Shown in pieces: positions 47,658 to 56,249 of a DNA stretch of 64,000 nucleotides (position 1 is its first letter; every line of letters begins with the position of its first letter). Source of the DNA: Mycobacterium sp. ITM-2016-00317 (GTDB taxonomy: Bacteria; Actinomycetota; Actinomycetes; Mycobacteriales; Mycobacteriaceae); NCBI RefSeq assembly GCF_002968295.1, contig NZ_CP134399.1, positions 1,302,001 to 1,366,000 of the forward strand, in the 5' to 3' direction. The position numbers and the translations under genes are program-made. Under the pieces are notes generated by a model that did no database searches, was not told the DNA's origin, and was given only the letters and a program-made list of their open reading frames with translations.

Positions 47658-49154
47658 ATGACCGCAGTTTCGTCCCCACCCGTATTGGCAGGCAGTTGGA
47701 TCGATGGTGCCCCGGTGTCCACCGGCGGCCCCACGCACGTCGTGGTGAGTCCCGCGACCGGCAGGCCGGTGGCCGAGTACCAGCTGGCGCAGCCGGCCGA
47801 CGTCGACGCCGCGGTGAGTTCGGCGCGGTCGGCGCTGCGTGGTTGGTCCACCGCGACCCCGGCCGAGCGTTCGGCGGTGCTGGCCAAGCTCGCCAAACTG
47901 GCCGACGAGGCGTCGGCGGACCTGGTTGCCGAGGAGGTCAGCCAGACCGGCAAGCCGGTGCGGCTGGCCACCGAGTTCGACGTCCCCGGCAGCGTCGACA
48001 ACATCGACTTCTTCGCCGGCGCAGCTCGCCACCTCGAAGGCAAGGCCTCCGGCGAGTACTCCGCGGACCACACCTCGTCGATCCGGCGCGAGGCCGTCGG
48101 CGTGGTCGCCACCATCACCCCGTGGAACTATCCGCTGCAGATGGCGGTGTGGAAAGTGCTTCCCGCACTGGCCGCCGGATGTTCGGTGGTGATCAAGCCC
48201 GCCGAGATCACCCCGCTGACGACGCTGACGCTGGCCCGGCTGGCCGGTGAGGCGGGCCTGCCGCCCGGAGTGTTCAACGTGGTGACCGGGGGCGGCGCCG
48301 ACGTCGGCACCGCGCTGGCCGGGCACGCCGGCGTCGACATGGTCACGTTCACCGGGTCCACGCCCGTGGGGCGCCGGGTGATGGCCGCGGCCGCCGTGCA
48401 CGGGCACCGCACCCAGCTGGAGCTCGGCGGCAAGGCGCCGTTCGTGGTGTTCGATGACGCCGATCTGGACGCCGCGATCCAGGGGGCCGTCGCCGGATCG
48501 CTGATCAACACCGGGCAGGACTGCACCGCCGCGACCCGCGCCATCGTCGCGCGCCCGCTGTACGACGACTTCGTGGCCGGGGTGGCCGAGCTGATGGGCA
48601 AGGTCGTGATCGGTGATCCGCACGACCCCGACACCGACCTGGGGCCGCTGATCACGCTCGCGCACCGGGCCAAGGTCGCCGGCATGGTCGAGCGGGCGCC
48701 GGGGGAGGGCGGCCGTGTGGTGACCGGTGGGGTGGCGCCGGAGGGCCCCGGGTCGTTCTACCGGCCGACGTTGATCGCCGACGTGGCGGAGTCCTCCGAG
48801 GTCTGGCGCGACGAGATCTTCGGGCCGGTGCTGGCGGTGCGCTCGTTCACCGACGACGACGACGCGATCCGGCAGGCGAACGACACCGCCTACGGGCTGG
48901 CGGCGTCGGCATGGACGCGGGATGTGTACCGCGCGCAGCGGGCCTCGCGGGAGATCCACGCGGGCTGTGTGTGGATCAACGACCACATCCCGATCATCTC
49001 GGAGATGCCGCACGGCGGGTTCGGCGCGTCGGGCTTCGGCAAGGACATGAGCCAGTACTCGCTCGAGGAGTACCTGTCGATCAAACACGTGATGAGCGAC
49101 ATCACCGGTGTGGCCGACAAGGCTTGGCACCGCACGATTTTCACCAAGCGCTGA
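47658..49154 (+). CDS. Gamma-aminobutyraldehyde dehydrogenase-like aldehyde dehydrogenase
   Basis: 498 residues from ATG 47658. NAD(P)-dependent ALDH: VVATITPWNYPLQMAVWKVL, FTGSTPVGRRVM, catalytic Glu in LELGGKAPFVVFDDADL and catalytic Cys in LINTGQDCTAATR. The C-terminal HGGFGASGFGKDMSQYSLEE is characteristic of the gamma-aminobutyraldehyde subgroup. Divergent from the Lrp-aminotransferase operon; together they could convert putrescine or a related diamine via an aminoaldehyde to an amino acid. Confidence 0.93.
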   Translation: MTAVSSPPVLAGSWIDGAPVSTGGPTHVVVSPATGRPVAEYQLAQPADVDAAVSSARSALRGWSTATPAERSAVLAKLAKLADEASADLVAEEVSQTGKPVRLATEFDVPGSVDNIDFFAGAARHLEGKASGEYSADHTSSIRREAVGVVATITPWNYPLQMAVWKVLPALAAGCSVVIKPAEITPLTTLTLARLAGEAGLPPGVFNVVTGGGADVGTALAGHAGVDMVTFTGSTPVGRRVMAAAAVHGHRTQLELGGKAPFVVFDDADLDAAIQGAVAGSLINTGQDCTAATRAIVARPLYDDFVAGVAELMGKVVIGDPHDPDTDLGPLITLAHRAKVAGMVERAPGEGGRVVTGGVAPEGPGSFYRPTLIADVAESSEVWRDEIFGPVLAVRSFTDDDDAIRQANDTAYGLAASAWTRDVYRAQRASREIHAGCVWINDHIPIISEMPHGGFGASGFGKDMSQYSLEEYLSIKHVMSDITGVADKAWHRTIFTKR

Positions 49155-49203
49155 GCCGCGCGGAATAGCGTTCCTGGCCGCTCTCCCGGCGGCGGATTCA
49201 TAC

Positions 49204-50451
49204 GGTCATTGCAACATCGGGCGGTTTGAGGAGTTGCTGAGTGACCAGTGGTCGGCGGTTCGGGTGTGAGGTTCGGCGCGAGTTTTACGACCGGGTGTGT
49301 GCTGGTGCGCCGGTCAAGCACGCGGCTGTGGAGTTGGGCGTGTCTTTCCAGGCCGGCTACCTGTGGTGGCGCAAGGCTGGCGCGATGCGACTGCTCAATG
49401 GCAACGGTGGATCAGGTTTGGCTGAACCGGGTGATCTGACCCGGGTCGGTGGACCGGGGCGGCGGCTCAGTTTCGACGAACGTGTGGTGATCATGCGGGG
49501 TCTCGACGCGGGGTTGGGCTACGCCGCGATCGGGGCGAAGCTGGGCCGAGATCGCTCGGTCATCTGGCGCGAAGTGTCTCGCAACCGCACCGACGACGGG
49601 GACTACCACGCCCACGTGGCCCACGCCCGGGCCGCGCGGGCTGCGCGCCGGCCCAAGTCGTTCAAGCTGTCTGACCCGAACCTGTGCGCGGCGGTCGAAG
49701 CGTGGATGGACGACGGGTGGAGCCCCAAGCTGATCGCTGAGGTGTTGGCCCGTGATCACCCTGGTGACAAGCTGGCACGGGTGAGCCACGAGACGATTTA
49801 CCGCAGCCTGTATGTACAAGCTCGTGGCCAGTTGCGCGCTGATCTGCATCGATGCTTGTCCACTCGACGAGCGGCGCGTAAGCCGCGCGGGCATGCCCAA
49901 CGGCGCGGCACCTTCGATGACGTGCTGCGTATCAGTCAACGGCCCGCTGAAGCCGCTGATCGTGCGGTGCCCGGGCATTGGGAAGGCGATCTGATCGTCG
50001 GCGCCCGCGGCGCCAGCGCGATCGGCACCCTGGTCGAACGCAGCACCCGGTTCACCATCTTGTTGCATCTGCCCGTCGACCACACCTCCGAAGCGGTCGC
50101 CACGGCGATGCTTGAGGCAATGGCCAAGCTGCCCGATCACCTGCGCCGTTCGATCGCCTGGGACCGCGGCAGCGAGATGGCCCGCTGGCAGGACATCTCG
50201 CTGCAGCTTCAAGCGCCGGTGTACTTCTGCGACCCGCACGCGCCCTGGCAGCGTGGCAGCAACGAGAACACCAACCGGCTGCTGCGCCACTGGTTTGAGA
50301 AGGGCACTGATCTGAGCGTCTACACCAAAGCCGACCTGCAAGCCGTCGCCGACAAACTCAACACCCGACCACGCCCCACCCTTGACCTCGACACCCCCGC
50401 CCAGCGCATGGCCGCTCTGATTAGCCAAGCAGCCTAAGCGTTGTCATAACC
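49204..50451 (+). mobile_element. IS30-family insertion sequence, apparently complete
   Basis: About 1.25 kb. Imperfect terminal repeats GGTCATTGCAAC (49204-49215) and GTTGTCATAACC (50440-50451) bracket an intact transposase. The outermost two bases on each side are AC (49202-49203 and 50452-50453), compatible with a 2-bp target duplication, although IS30 elements vary here. It lies between the dehydrogenase gene and the surface-protein gene without breaking either. Confidence 0.75.
49241..50437 (+). CDS. IS30-family transposase
   Basis: 398 residues from GTG 49241. N-terminal helix-turn-helix domains (AAVELGVSFQAGYLWWRKAG and YAAIGAKLGRDRSVIWREVS), then a DDE catalytic core: first Asp in GHWEGDLIVGARG, second in AWDRGSEMARW and Glu in QRGSNENTNRLLRHWF. 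The C-terminal LNTRPRPTLDLDTPAQRM is the family ending. Intact. Confidence 0.97.
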   Translation: MTSGRRFGCEVRREFYDRVCAGAPVKHAAVELGVSFQAGYLWWRKAGAMRLLNGNGGSGLAEPGDLTRVGGPGRRLSFDERVVIMRGLDAGLGYAAIGAKLGRDRSVIWREVSRNRTDDGDYHAHVAHARAARAARRPKSFKLSDPNLCAAVEAWMDDGWSPKLIAEVLARDHPGDKLARVSHETIYRSLYVQARGQLRADLHRCLSTRRAARKPRGHAQRRGTFDDVLRISQRPAEAADRAVPGHWEGDLIVGARGASAIGTLVERSTRFTILLHLPVDHTSEAVATAMLEAMAKLPDHLRRSIAWDRGSEMARWQDISLQLQAPVYFCDPHAPWQRGSNENTNRLLRHWFEKGTDLSVYTKADLQAVADKLNTRPRPTLDLDTPAQRMAALISQAA

Positions 50452-50502
50452 ACTTGACTTTGAGGGCGTAAAACGCGGCCAGGAATGCTATTCCGCGGTG
50501 GT

Positions 50503-52401
50503 TTAGAGGGCGGTTGGTGTCGTCGGCAGGATCGGTCCGGTCTCGCTGTAGGTGTCGACGGGGGTCACGGTGACCAGGCCCGTGTCGGAGATCGTGAGGG
50601 TGAACACCGACCAGAAGCGACCGGTCGCCTCGTCGGAAATCGTGAAGACAGTGTCGATCCCGCTGACCGAGTCGCGCACCGTGACGCTGGCTTCGGAGAC
50701 ATCCCACCCGGCTTCGGTGCTGAGCCGGTGAACGTAGAAGAGGTACTCGCCGGGCGTGCGGGTGAAGATCGTCGTCAGTTCGGGCCCGAAGCCGTTGATG
50801 TCGTCGGCGGCGAGGTTGGCGGCCAATGCACCGTCGGATTGGGCAAGGTTCTTGTTGCCGTAATAGAGGTGGAACTGCCCGTTGCCTCCGATACCGGGCC
50901 CCAGAAGGTGTGAGTCCAGATCTCTCGGCGCTGCGCCCCAAAGCAGTTCGATGGTGATGTTGTCGATGTTCGGGGTGACGGCGACGGTGAAGGTCTGGCT
51001 CACGGCGCCGCCGTTACCGTCGGACACCGTCACGGTGAAGGTGTCGGTGGCAGGTCCGCCCTGCCCGGCCGCGGCGCGGGCCTCGGCGGTGGGGGTGTAG
51101 ACGAACGCCCCGTCGACGATGGTCACGGTGCCCCGCGACGGCGTGGTGACCTCATAGGTCAGCGCGTCGCCGTCGACGTCTGCTGCGTTCAGGTCCGCGG
51201 TGACCACACCGGTGGTCGAATCGGTCGCCGGTCTGTCCGGATTGATCGTGGGTGCGTCGTTGACGGCGCCGACGGCGATGGCGACGGTGGCCGTGGACGC
51301 GTGCCCGCCGCGGAAGAGCAGGCTGATCAGGCCGTGGACATGCCAGGGGCTGGCTTCGTCGGAGATGGTGTAGGTGAACGTGTCGGTGCCGTGGAAGTCG
51401 GCGTTCGGTGTGTAGGTGAAGGTGCCGTCGGGGTTGAGGACGACGGTGCCGTTGGCGGGTTGGGTGTACTTGGTGATCGTCAGCGGGTCGTCGTTGGGGT
51501 CGGTGTCGTTGGCCAGCACCGGGATCGTGGCTGGCACGTCCTCGCTGGTGGTCGCTGTGTCCGCGACCGCATAGGGCGCGCTGTTGAAGAAGGTGCGGTG
51601 GATCTCGCGGTGCACGAAAGCCAGTACGCCCCAGAGAATCGGCGGATCGGTCGGCGTGCCGGGCGCCGGTGAGAACAGCATGTTGAGGGCTTCGACGGCG
51701 ATGTTGATCAGGGCGAACGGTGCGCCGAGAAGCGCGCCGATCGGGGTGACCGGCTGACGGACCAGCGGCGCCGGTGCCGGCGCGCCCGGGGACTCGACCG
51801 CCGATGTGGACTCTGGTGAGCTGTCCTCTGGGACAGCGGGATTGGCGACCGCGACGACGTCCGCGGCCGGGCTTTCGTGCCCTGTCGGTTCGGAATCATC
51901 AACCGGGTCCGCGATCTGCGACGCGTCGTCCACGGTGTCTTCCGCACCTGCCGGTTCTTCTCCGACCGGTGGTGCGGCGCTGGAATCCCGGACCTCTGGG
52001 GCCGGATCGGGGAGCTCGTCCTCGACGGGTTCGTCCTCGACGGGTTCCGGGTCGACGGGTTCCGGGTCGACGGGCTCGGAGTCGACGGGCTCGGGGTCGG
52101 CGGGGTCGGCGATGTCGTCGTCTACATCGATGTCCTCGTCGGTCTCCTCGACATCCTCGGTGGATTCGTCGGTGCCGTCCGAGTCGTCGGTGTCGTCCGA
52201 GTGGGCTCCGGTGGCGGGTGTGTGGGTCGGCGATTCGGTGGCCGCAGAGTCCGCAGAGTCCGCAGAGTCCGAAGGGGACGCCGAGGAGCTTGTGGCCTCG
52301 CTCGTGGAAGTCTCTGCCCCGGCGGGACTGGCGATGGCCGTGCCGATCCCGAGCACCACCGCCAGCGCGCCGACGCGACCGATGTATTTCGCATAACCCA
52401 T
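50503..52401 (-). CDS. Exported surface protein: acidic Pro-rich stalk, cadherin-like repeats, DUF2135-like C-terminus
   Basis: 632 residues from ATG 52401. Signal peptide (GALAVVLGIGTAIASPAGA). Residues ~31-205 are Ser/Asp/Glu/Pro-rich, with a Ser-Ala-Asp triplet repeat (SADSADSAA) and a DPEPVDSEPVDPEPV-type tandem repeat. A hydrophobic linker (PIGALLGAPFALINIAVEAL) follows. Two Ig/cadherin-like domains of the VCBS/Big_9 kind come next (PVLANDTDPNDDPLTITKYT, GTFTYTPNADFHGTDTFTYT; then a second with DVDGDALTYEV). The C-terminus has ELLWGAAPRDLDSHLLGPG and FHLYYGNKNL, resembling DUF2135/YfaP domains. Probably a cell-envelope adhesion or surface-display protein; no LPXTG or membrane anchor. Confidence 0.85.
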   Translation of the reverse strand: MGYAKYIGRVGALAVVLGIGTAIASPAGAETSTSEATSSSASPSDSADSADSAATESPTHTPATGAHSDDTDDSDGTDESTEDVEETDEDIDVDDDIADPADPEPVDSEPVDPEPVDPEPVEDEPVEDELPDPAPEVRDSSAAPPVGEEPAGAEDTVDDASQIADPVDDSEPTGHESPAADVVAVANPAVPEDSSPESTSAVESPGAPAPAPLVRQPVTPIGALLGAPFALINIAVEALNMLFSPAPGTPTDPPILWGVLAFVHREIHRTFFNSAPYAVADTATTSEDVPATIPVLANDTDPNDDPLTITKYTQPANGTVVLNPDGTFTYTPNADFHGTDTFTYTISDEASPWHVHGLISLLFRGGHASTATVAIAVGAVNDAPTINPDRPATDSTTGVVTADLNAADVDGDALTYEVTTPSRGTVTIVDGAFVYTPTAEARAAAGQGGPATDTFTVTVSDGNGGAVSQTFTVAVTPNIDNITIELLWGAAPRDLDSHLLGPGIGGNGQFHLYYGNKNLAQSDGALAANLAADDINGFGPELTTIFTRTPGEYLFYVHRLSTEAGWDVSEASVTVRDSVSGIDTVFTISDEATGRFWSVFTLTISDTGLVTVTPVDTYSETGPILPTTPTAL

Positions 52402-52790
52402 GACACTCTCCCCGCGTAGATGTCCGTGGCACTACTGGCGGAGCAGATGGTACGGGATGGCATTCGGATTTGCTATATCAAGATCAACCGCAGGTGGGCT
52501 GAGCTTCACGGCGCTGCAGCAGAGAACGTACCAGTGGACATAATTTACCCGTTGTACTGGTATTTCGCTGACACACGGCAAACTCGCTAATCAAGATCAC
52601 ATACGAGTTTGCTGGATTGTTGCGCGAGGGTGTGCGATGTCGGGGAACCCGCGTTGCGGACGGCAGCGGGCGCACGCAACCGGAAGGCGGCGTGTCGCCG
52701 GCGTGTCGCGTCCCGGTGGCGCGAGCGTGCACCTCCAGTAGTCACCGAGCGGCGCGCACTACCGGGAACGCACGTTCGCGGCGAAGTCGA
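52402..52790. other. Intergenic region with AT-rich signals upstream of the surface-protein gene
   Basis: 389 bp without a convincing gene. Contains the direct repeat ATCAAGATCA at 52477-52486 and 52590-52599, each preceded by GCTA, and an inverted repeat TACCAGT (52529-52535) / ACTGGTA (52556-52562) around an AT-rich centre. These look like operators or promoter elements for the surface-protein gene. Confidence 0.5.
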
Positions 52791-53654
52791 CTATCGCGGC
52801 TCGTGCGGCACCACGACCACCGGCACGTCGACGCCGGCGAGAATCCGGGCGGCCGTCGACCCCAGGAAGACCCGTCGCGGCGCGGCGAATCGGCTCGACC
52901 CGACGATCAACAGATCGCCGTCCTCCCACCGGAGTTTCTTCAGCGCCGACTCCAGCGTCATCCCGTCAGCCACCATCGACGCGATCTCCGGCGAATCGGG
53001 CAGGGCACGCGCGGCGACCTCCAGGTTCTTCTCGGCGGCCGTCCGCTGCAGCGCCCGCACCTCGAGCGCGCTGCCGGCCTCGGCGAGGTTCTCCGCCGAC
53101 ACCAGCGAGAGCATCCGGATCCGCAGACCGGCCTCACCGGCCAACCCGATCGCGAACGGCAGCGGGTTGTCGTCGCCGGGCTTGGTGGGCACCGCCGCCG
53201 TGACCTCTAGAAACTTCTCGTCGGGATCTTCGGCGTACCCGCGCGGCGCGAGCGCCACCGGGATCGGCGACGAGTGCAGCAGCGACCCGGTGACCGGCCC
53301 GATGGTGTGCCCGCCGAAGAATCCGTCCCGCGCACCGCCGACGACGATCATCTCCGACGACTTCTGCTCCGCGACCTCGATCAGGGTCTGCGCGAACGAT
53401 TCTCCGACGAGCACCGACGACCCCGCGGTGATCCCGTCGGCGGCCAGCGCGGCCACCGCCCTGCCGATCCACTGTTCTCCGCGGTGGATCAGCATCTCCT
53501 GGTACTCCAGCCGACCAGGATGGCCGTCGGGCAGTTCTTCCCGGACGACGAGCACCACGTCGACGGACGCGTCGAAGGTCCGGGCCATCGCACTGGCCAA
53601 TGCGATTCCGTCGTCACCGGTGGGTGTCGCGAGGTATCCGACTGTCAGATGCAT
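52791..53654 (-). CDS. Universal stress protein, two Usp domains
   Basis: 287 residues from ATG 53654. Domain 1 (residues 1-137) ends with SSEMIVVGGARDGFFGGHTIGP-type ATP-binding loop; domain 2 has GDLLIVGSSRFAAPRRVFLGSTAARIL, the classical GX2GX9GS/T motif. Cytoplasmic nucleotide-binding stress protein; mycobacteria carry many. The gene lies 24 bp downstream of the APC permease on the same strand, so it may be co-transcribed and modulate it. Confidence 0.92.
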   Translation of the reverse strand: MHLTVGYLATPTGDDGIALASAMARTFDASVDVVLVVREELPDGHPGRLEYQEMLIHRGEQWIGRAVAALAADGITAGSSVLVGESFAQTLIEVAEQKSSEMIVVGGARDGFFGGHTIGPVTGSLLHSSPIPVALAPRGYAEDPDEKFLEVTAAVPTKPGDDNPLPFAIGLAGEAGLRIRMLSLVSAENLAEAGSALEVRALQRTAAEKNLEVAARALPDSPEIASMVADGMTLESALKKLRWEDGDLLIVGSSRFAAPRRVFLGSTAARILAGVDVPVVVVPHEPR

Positions 53655-53678
53655 TGCAGGACCTGTCTTTCAGTGCTT

Positions 53679-55190
53679 TCAGTAGGTGTCTATTACCTTC
53701 ACCTCGGTGGTCGCGTTGAGCGTCTCGCCGCGGAAGAACCGCTTGGTGCCGAAGGCGAAGCACGCCAGCATCAGTGGGATGCCGAGCACCAGCATCCCCA
53801 CGCCGAGCACGAACACCCCGCCCAGCGGTCCGAACGCGGTGTAGCCGTAGTCGGGCTGGACCATGTCGTAGGCGCTCTGGAAGAACGCCCACGTCATGGC
53901 CAGCGCGCCCAGGAGCGGAAAGATGCCGCGGAAGAACAGGTTTCGCGCGGAGGTGAACAGCGTCCGGCGGAAATACCACACGCATGCGTAGGCGGTGATG
54001 CCGTAGTAGAAGGCGACCGCCAACCCCAGCGAGGCCACCGAGTCGGCCAGCGCGTTCTCCGACAGGAACGTCAGCAGCATGTAGAAGAAGAGCGCCGAGG
54101 CGCCCATCACGAGGGTGCCGAACGCCGGTGTCATGTAGCGCGGGTGCACCGAGGAGAACCTCTTCGGAATCGCCTCGTAGACGGCCATCGACAGCGTCCC
54201 GCGGGCGGTCGGCAGGATCGTGGTCTGGGTCGAGGACAGCGCCGACAGCGACACTGTCAGTAGCAGCGCCGACGCCGCGACGGCGCCCGCGACCGGTTCG
54301 CCGAGGACGGTCAGCACGTCGTCGGTGTTGTTCGGGTTGTTCAGCCCGATGCCGACCTCGCTGAACCCGGCGAACGACTGGATGGCATAGGCCACCAGCA
54401 CGTAGGTGCACACCAGGATCACGGTGGTGATCAGCGCCGCGATCCCGGGGGTGCGGCCGGGGTCCTTGGTCTCCTCGCCGACGGCGAGGCAGGCGTCCCA
54501 GCCCCAGTAGATGAAGATGCACAGGATCACCGCCGCGGCGATCGACGACGCGTCCAGTCCGCTCGGCCACAGCCACGACCACTGCGGGGAGATGGCCTGT
54601 GCTCCGGCGGTGCCGGTGAACACCCGGACCAGCGCGATGACGCTGACGACGATCAGCACCCCGAACTGGATCGTGATCAACACGTTCTGCACCCGCTCGC
54701 TGACCACGATGCCGCGCGCGGACAACAGCGTCATCGCGATGATGAAGAACGACCCGAGCAGCACCTTCGCCGGCACGTTCTCGGCGAGGTCGTCCAGACC
54801 GAGGAAGTTGAACAGGTAGATGGCGGCGATCTCGGCGACGTTGGCCAGCACGATGATCGCCGACACCGCCAGGCCCCATCCGCCCATCCAGCCGATCCAT
54901 GGCCCGAATGCCTTGGTGCCCCAGGTGAACGTGGTGCCGCAGTCCGGGGTGTCCTGGGACAGTTCCTTATAGGCGAATGCGACGAGCAGCATCGGGATGA
55001 AGGCGAGCACGAACATCGACGGCGCCTTTTCCCCGACTGCGAGCACGACGTAGCCGAGGGTGGCCGCCAGGCTGTAGGCCGGGGCCACGGCGGCAAGGCC
55101 GATCACCACGTTGCCCACCAGGCCGAGCGCGCCGGCCTGCAGACCCTTACCGCCGACCATGGGGGTCGGCGGCTGCTCCCTGACAGCCAT
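53679..55190 (-). CDS. APC superfamily amino acid/polyamine permease
   Basis: 503 residues from ATG 55190. About 12 membrane segments. The N-terminal GLVGNVVIGLAAVAPAYSLA and AFAYKELSQDTPDCGTTFTW are typical of amino acid and polyamine antiporters of the APC family. Location near the amine-degrading aminotransferase/dehydrogenase pair suggests uptake of an amine or amino acid, but this is inference. Confidence 0.9.
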   Translation of the reverse strand: MAVREQPPTPMVGGKGLQAGALGLVGNVVIGLAAVAPAYSLAATLGYVVLAVGEKAPSMFVLAFIPMLLVAFAYKELSQDTPDCGTTFTWGTKAFGPWIGWMGGWGLAVSAIIVLANVAEIAAIYLFNFLGLDDLAENVPAKVLLGSFFIIAMTLLSARGIVVSERVQNVLITIQFGVLIVVSVIALVRVFTGTAGAQAISPQWSWLWPSGLDASSIAAAVILCIFIYWGWDACLAVGEETKDPGRTPGIAALITTVILVCTYVLVAYAIQSFAGFSEVGIGLNNPNNTDDVLTVLGEPVAGAVAASALLLTVSLSALSSTQTTILPTARGTLSMAVYEAIPKRFSSVHPRYMTPAFGTLVMGASALFFYMLLTFLSENALADSVASLGLAVAFYYGITAYACVWYFRRTLFTSARNLFFRGIFPLLGALAMTWAFFQSAYDMVQPDYGYTAFGPLGGVFVLGVGMLVLGIPLMLACFAFGTKRFFRGETLNATTEVKVIDTY

Positions 55191-55292
55191 CTGCGCAATA
55201 TACGGTTCGCAGGGTCGGCCCACCCCTGGTACGGAGAATCCTTGCCGCGGCAGATCTTTGCCGTCACAACGGTATCCGGGTCCGGTGCGTTC

Positions 55293-55298
55293 TAGACT
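55293..55298 (+). promoter_or_regulatory. -10 box of sigJ (housekeeping type)
   Basis: TAGACT ends 6 nt before ATG 55305. The ECF41-type motif found before the partner gene is not present here. Confidence 0.5.
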
Positions 55299-55304
55299 CG
55301 TGCC

Positions 55305-56249
55305 ATGACCGCGAGCGCGCGCGTCGGCGAGTTCGAGCAGCTGCGGCCACACCTGATGTCGGTGGCCTACCGGCTCACCGGCACGGTGGCCGACGCCGAG
55401 GACATCGTGCAGGATGCCTGGCTGCGCTGGGAAACACATCGCGCCACGGCGATCGACGACCTCAAAGCGTGGCTGACCACGGTGGTGAGCCGGCTGGCGC
55501 TGGACCGGTTGCGCTCGGCGGCGCACCGCCGCGAGACCTACGTCGGCGAGTGGCTGCCCGAGCCGGTGGTCACGGGATTCGACGGCGCCGACCCGCTGGC
55601 GTCGGTGGTGGCCGGCGAGGACGCGCGGTTCGCCGCGATGGTGGTGCTGGAGAACCTGACCCCCGATCAGCGGGTCGCGTTCGTGCTGCACGACGGTTTC
55701 GCGGTGCCGTTCCCCGAGATCGCGCAGGTGCTCGGCTCGTCGGCCGACTCCGCCCGCCAGCTCGCGTCCCGCGCGCGCCGCGCAGTCGCGGCCGCTCCGC
55801 CGCCCGCCGCCGACCACGCCGAGGTGGTCGGAAAGCTGTTGGCAGCCATGGCTTCCGGCGATCTCGACCAGGTGGTCGGGCTGCTGCACCCGGACGTCAC
55901 GTTCACCGGCGACTCGAACCGCAGGGCGCCCACCGCCGCGCGTGTGGTCCACGGCAGCGACAAGGTGGCCCGCCTGCTGCTCGGGCTGCGGCGGCGCTAC
56001 GGGGCGCAGCGGCTGCTCGGCAGCGGGCTGCTCGGGCTGGTCAACGGTGAGCTCGGGCTGTACTCGCCCGGCGCGGAGGCCACCGACGACGCGCCGGCGA
56101 TCACCCCGCGCATCCAGGCGATGACGGTGCGCGACGGGCGGGTGGTGGCGATCTACGACATCGCCAACCCCGACAAGTTCACCGGTTCGCCGCTGAATCC
56201 TGCTGATCGGCGTTCGCCCACGGCACCCGGCAGGAATCCCCAGAGCTGA
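55305..56249 (+). CDS. sigJ: ECF41 RNA polymerase sigma factor SigJ with SnoaL-like C-terminal domain
   Basis: 314 residues from ATG 55305. Sigma-2 region (VAYRLTGTVADAEDIVQDAW), the ECF41 linker motif WLPEPV at 83-88, sigma-4 (LTPDQRVAFVLHDGFAVPF), and a C-terminal SnoaL-like extension (residues ~170-300) that replaces an anti-sigma factor by modulating activity in cis. The end carries NPDKF (288-292), a family hallmark. The internal DGGGK-type motif is degenerate here (DSNRRAP at 203-209). The 3' end overlaps the convergent carboxymuconolactone decarboxylase gene by 71 bp; that pairing is the family norm. Confidence 0.93.
   Translation: MTASARVGEFEQLRPHLMSVAYRLTGTVADAEDIVQDAWLRWETHRATAIDDLKAWLTTVVSRLALDRLRSAAHRRETYVGEWLPEPVVTGFDGADPLASVVAGEDARFAAMVVLENLTPDQRVAFVLHDGFAVPFPEIAQVLGSSADSARQLASRARRAVAAAPPPAADHAEVVGKLLAAMASGDLDQVVGLLHPDVTFTGDSNRRAPTAARVVHGSDKVARLLLGLRRRYGAQRLLGSGLLGLVNGELGLYSPGAEATDDAPAITPRIQAMTVRDGRVVAIYDIANPDKFTGSPLNPADRRSPTAPGRNPQS

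Noticed and set aside
52242..52268. Tandem CCGCAGAGT repeat considered as a CRISPR or VNTR locus
   Set aside because: Only three 9-bp units inside a coding stalk; no spacers. It is a coding microsatellite.
55268..55292. Possible ECF41 promoter for sigJ itself (GTCACA followed by CGTT)
   Set aside because: The spacer is 19 rather than 16 nt and both hexamers deviate; a TAGACT box explains the start better.
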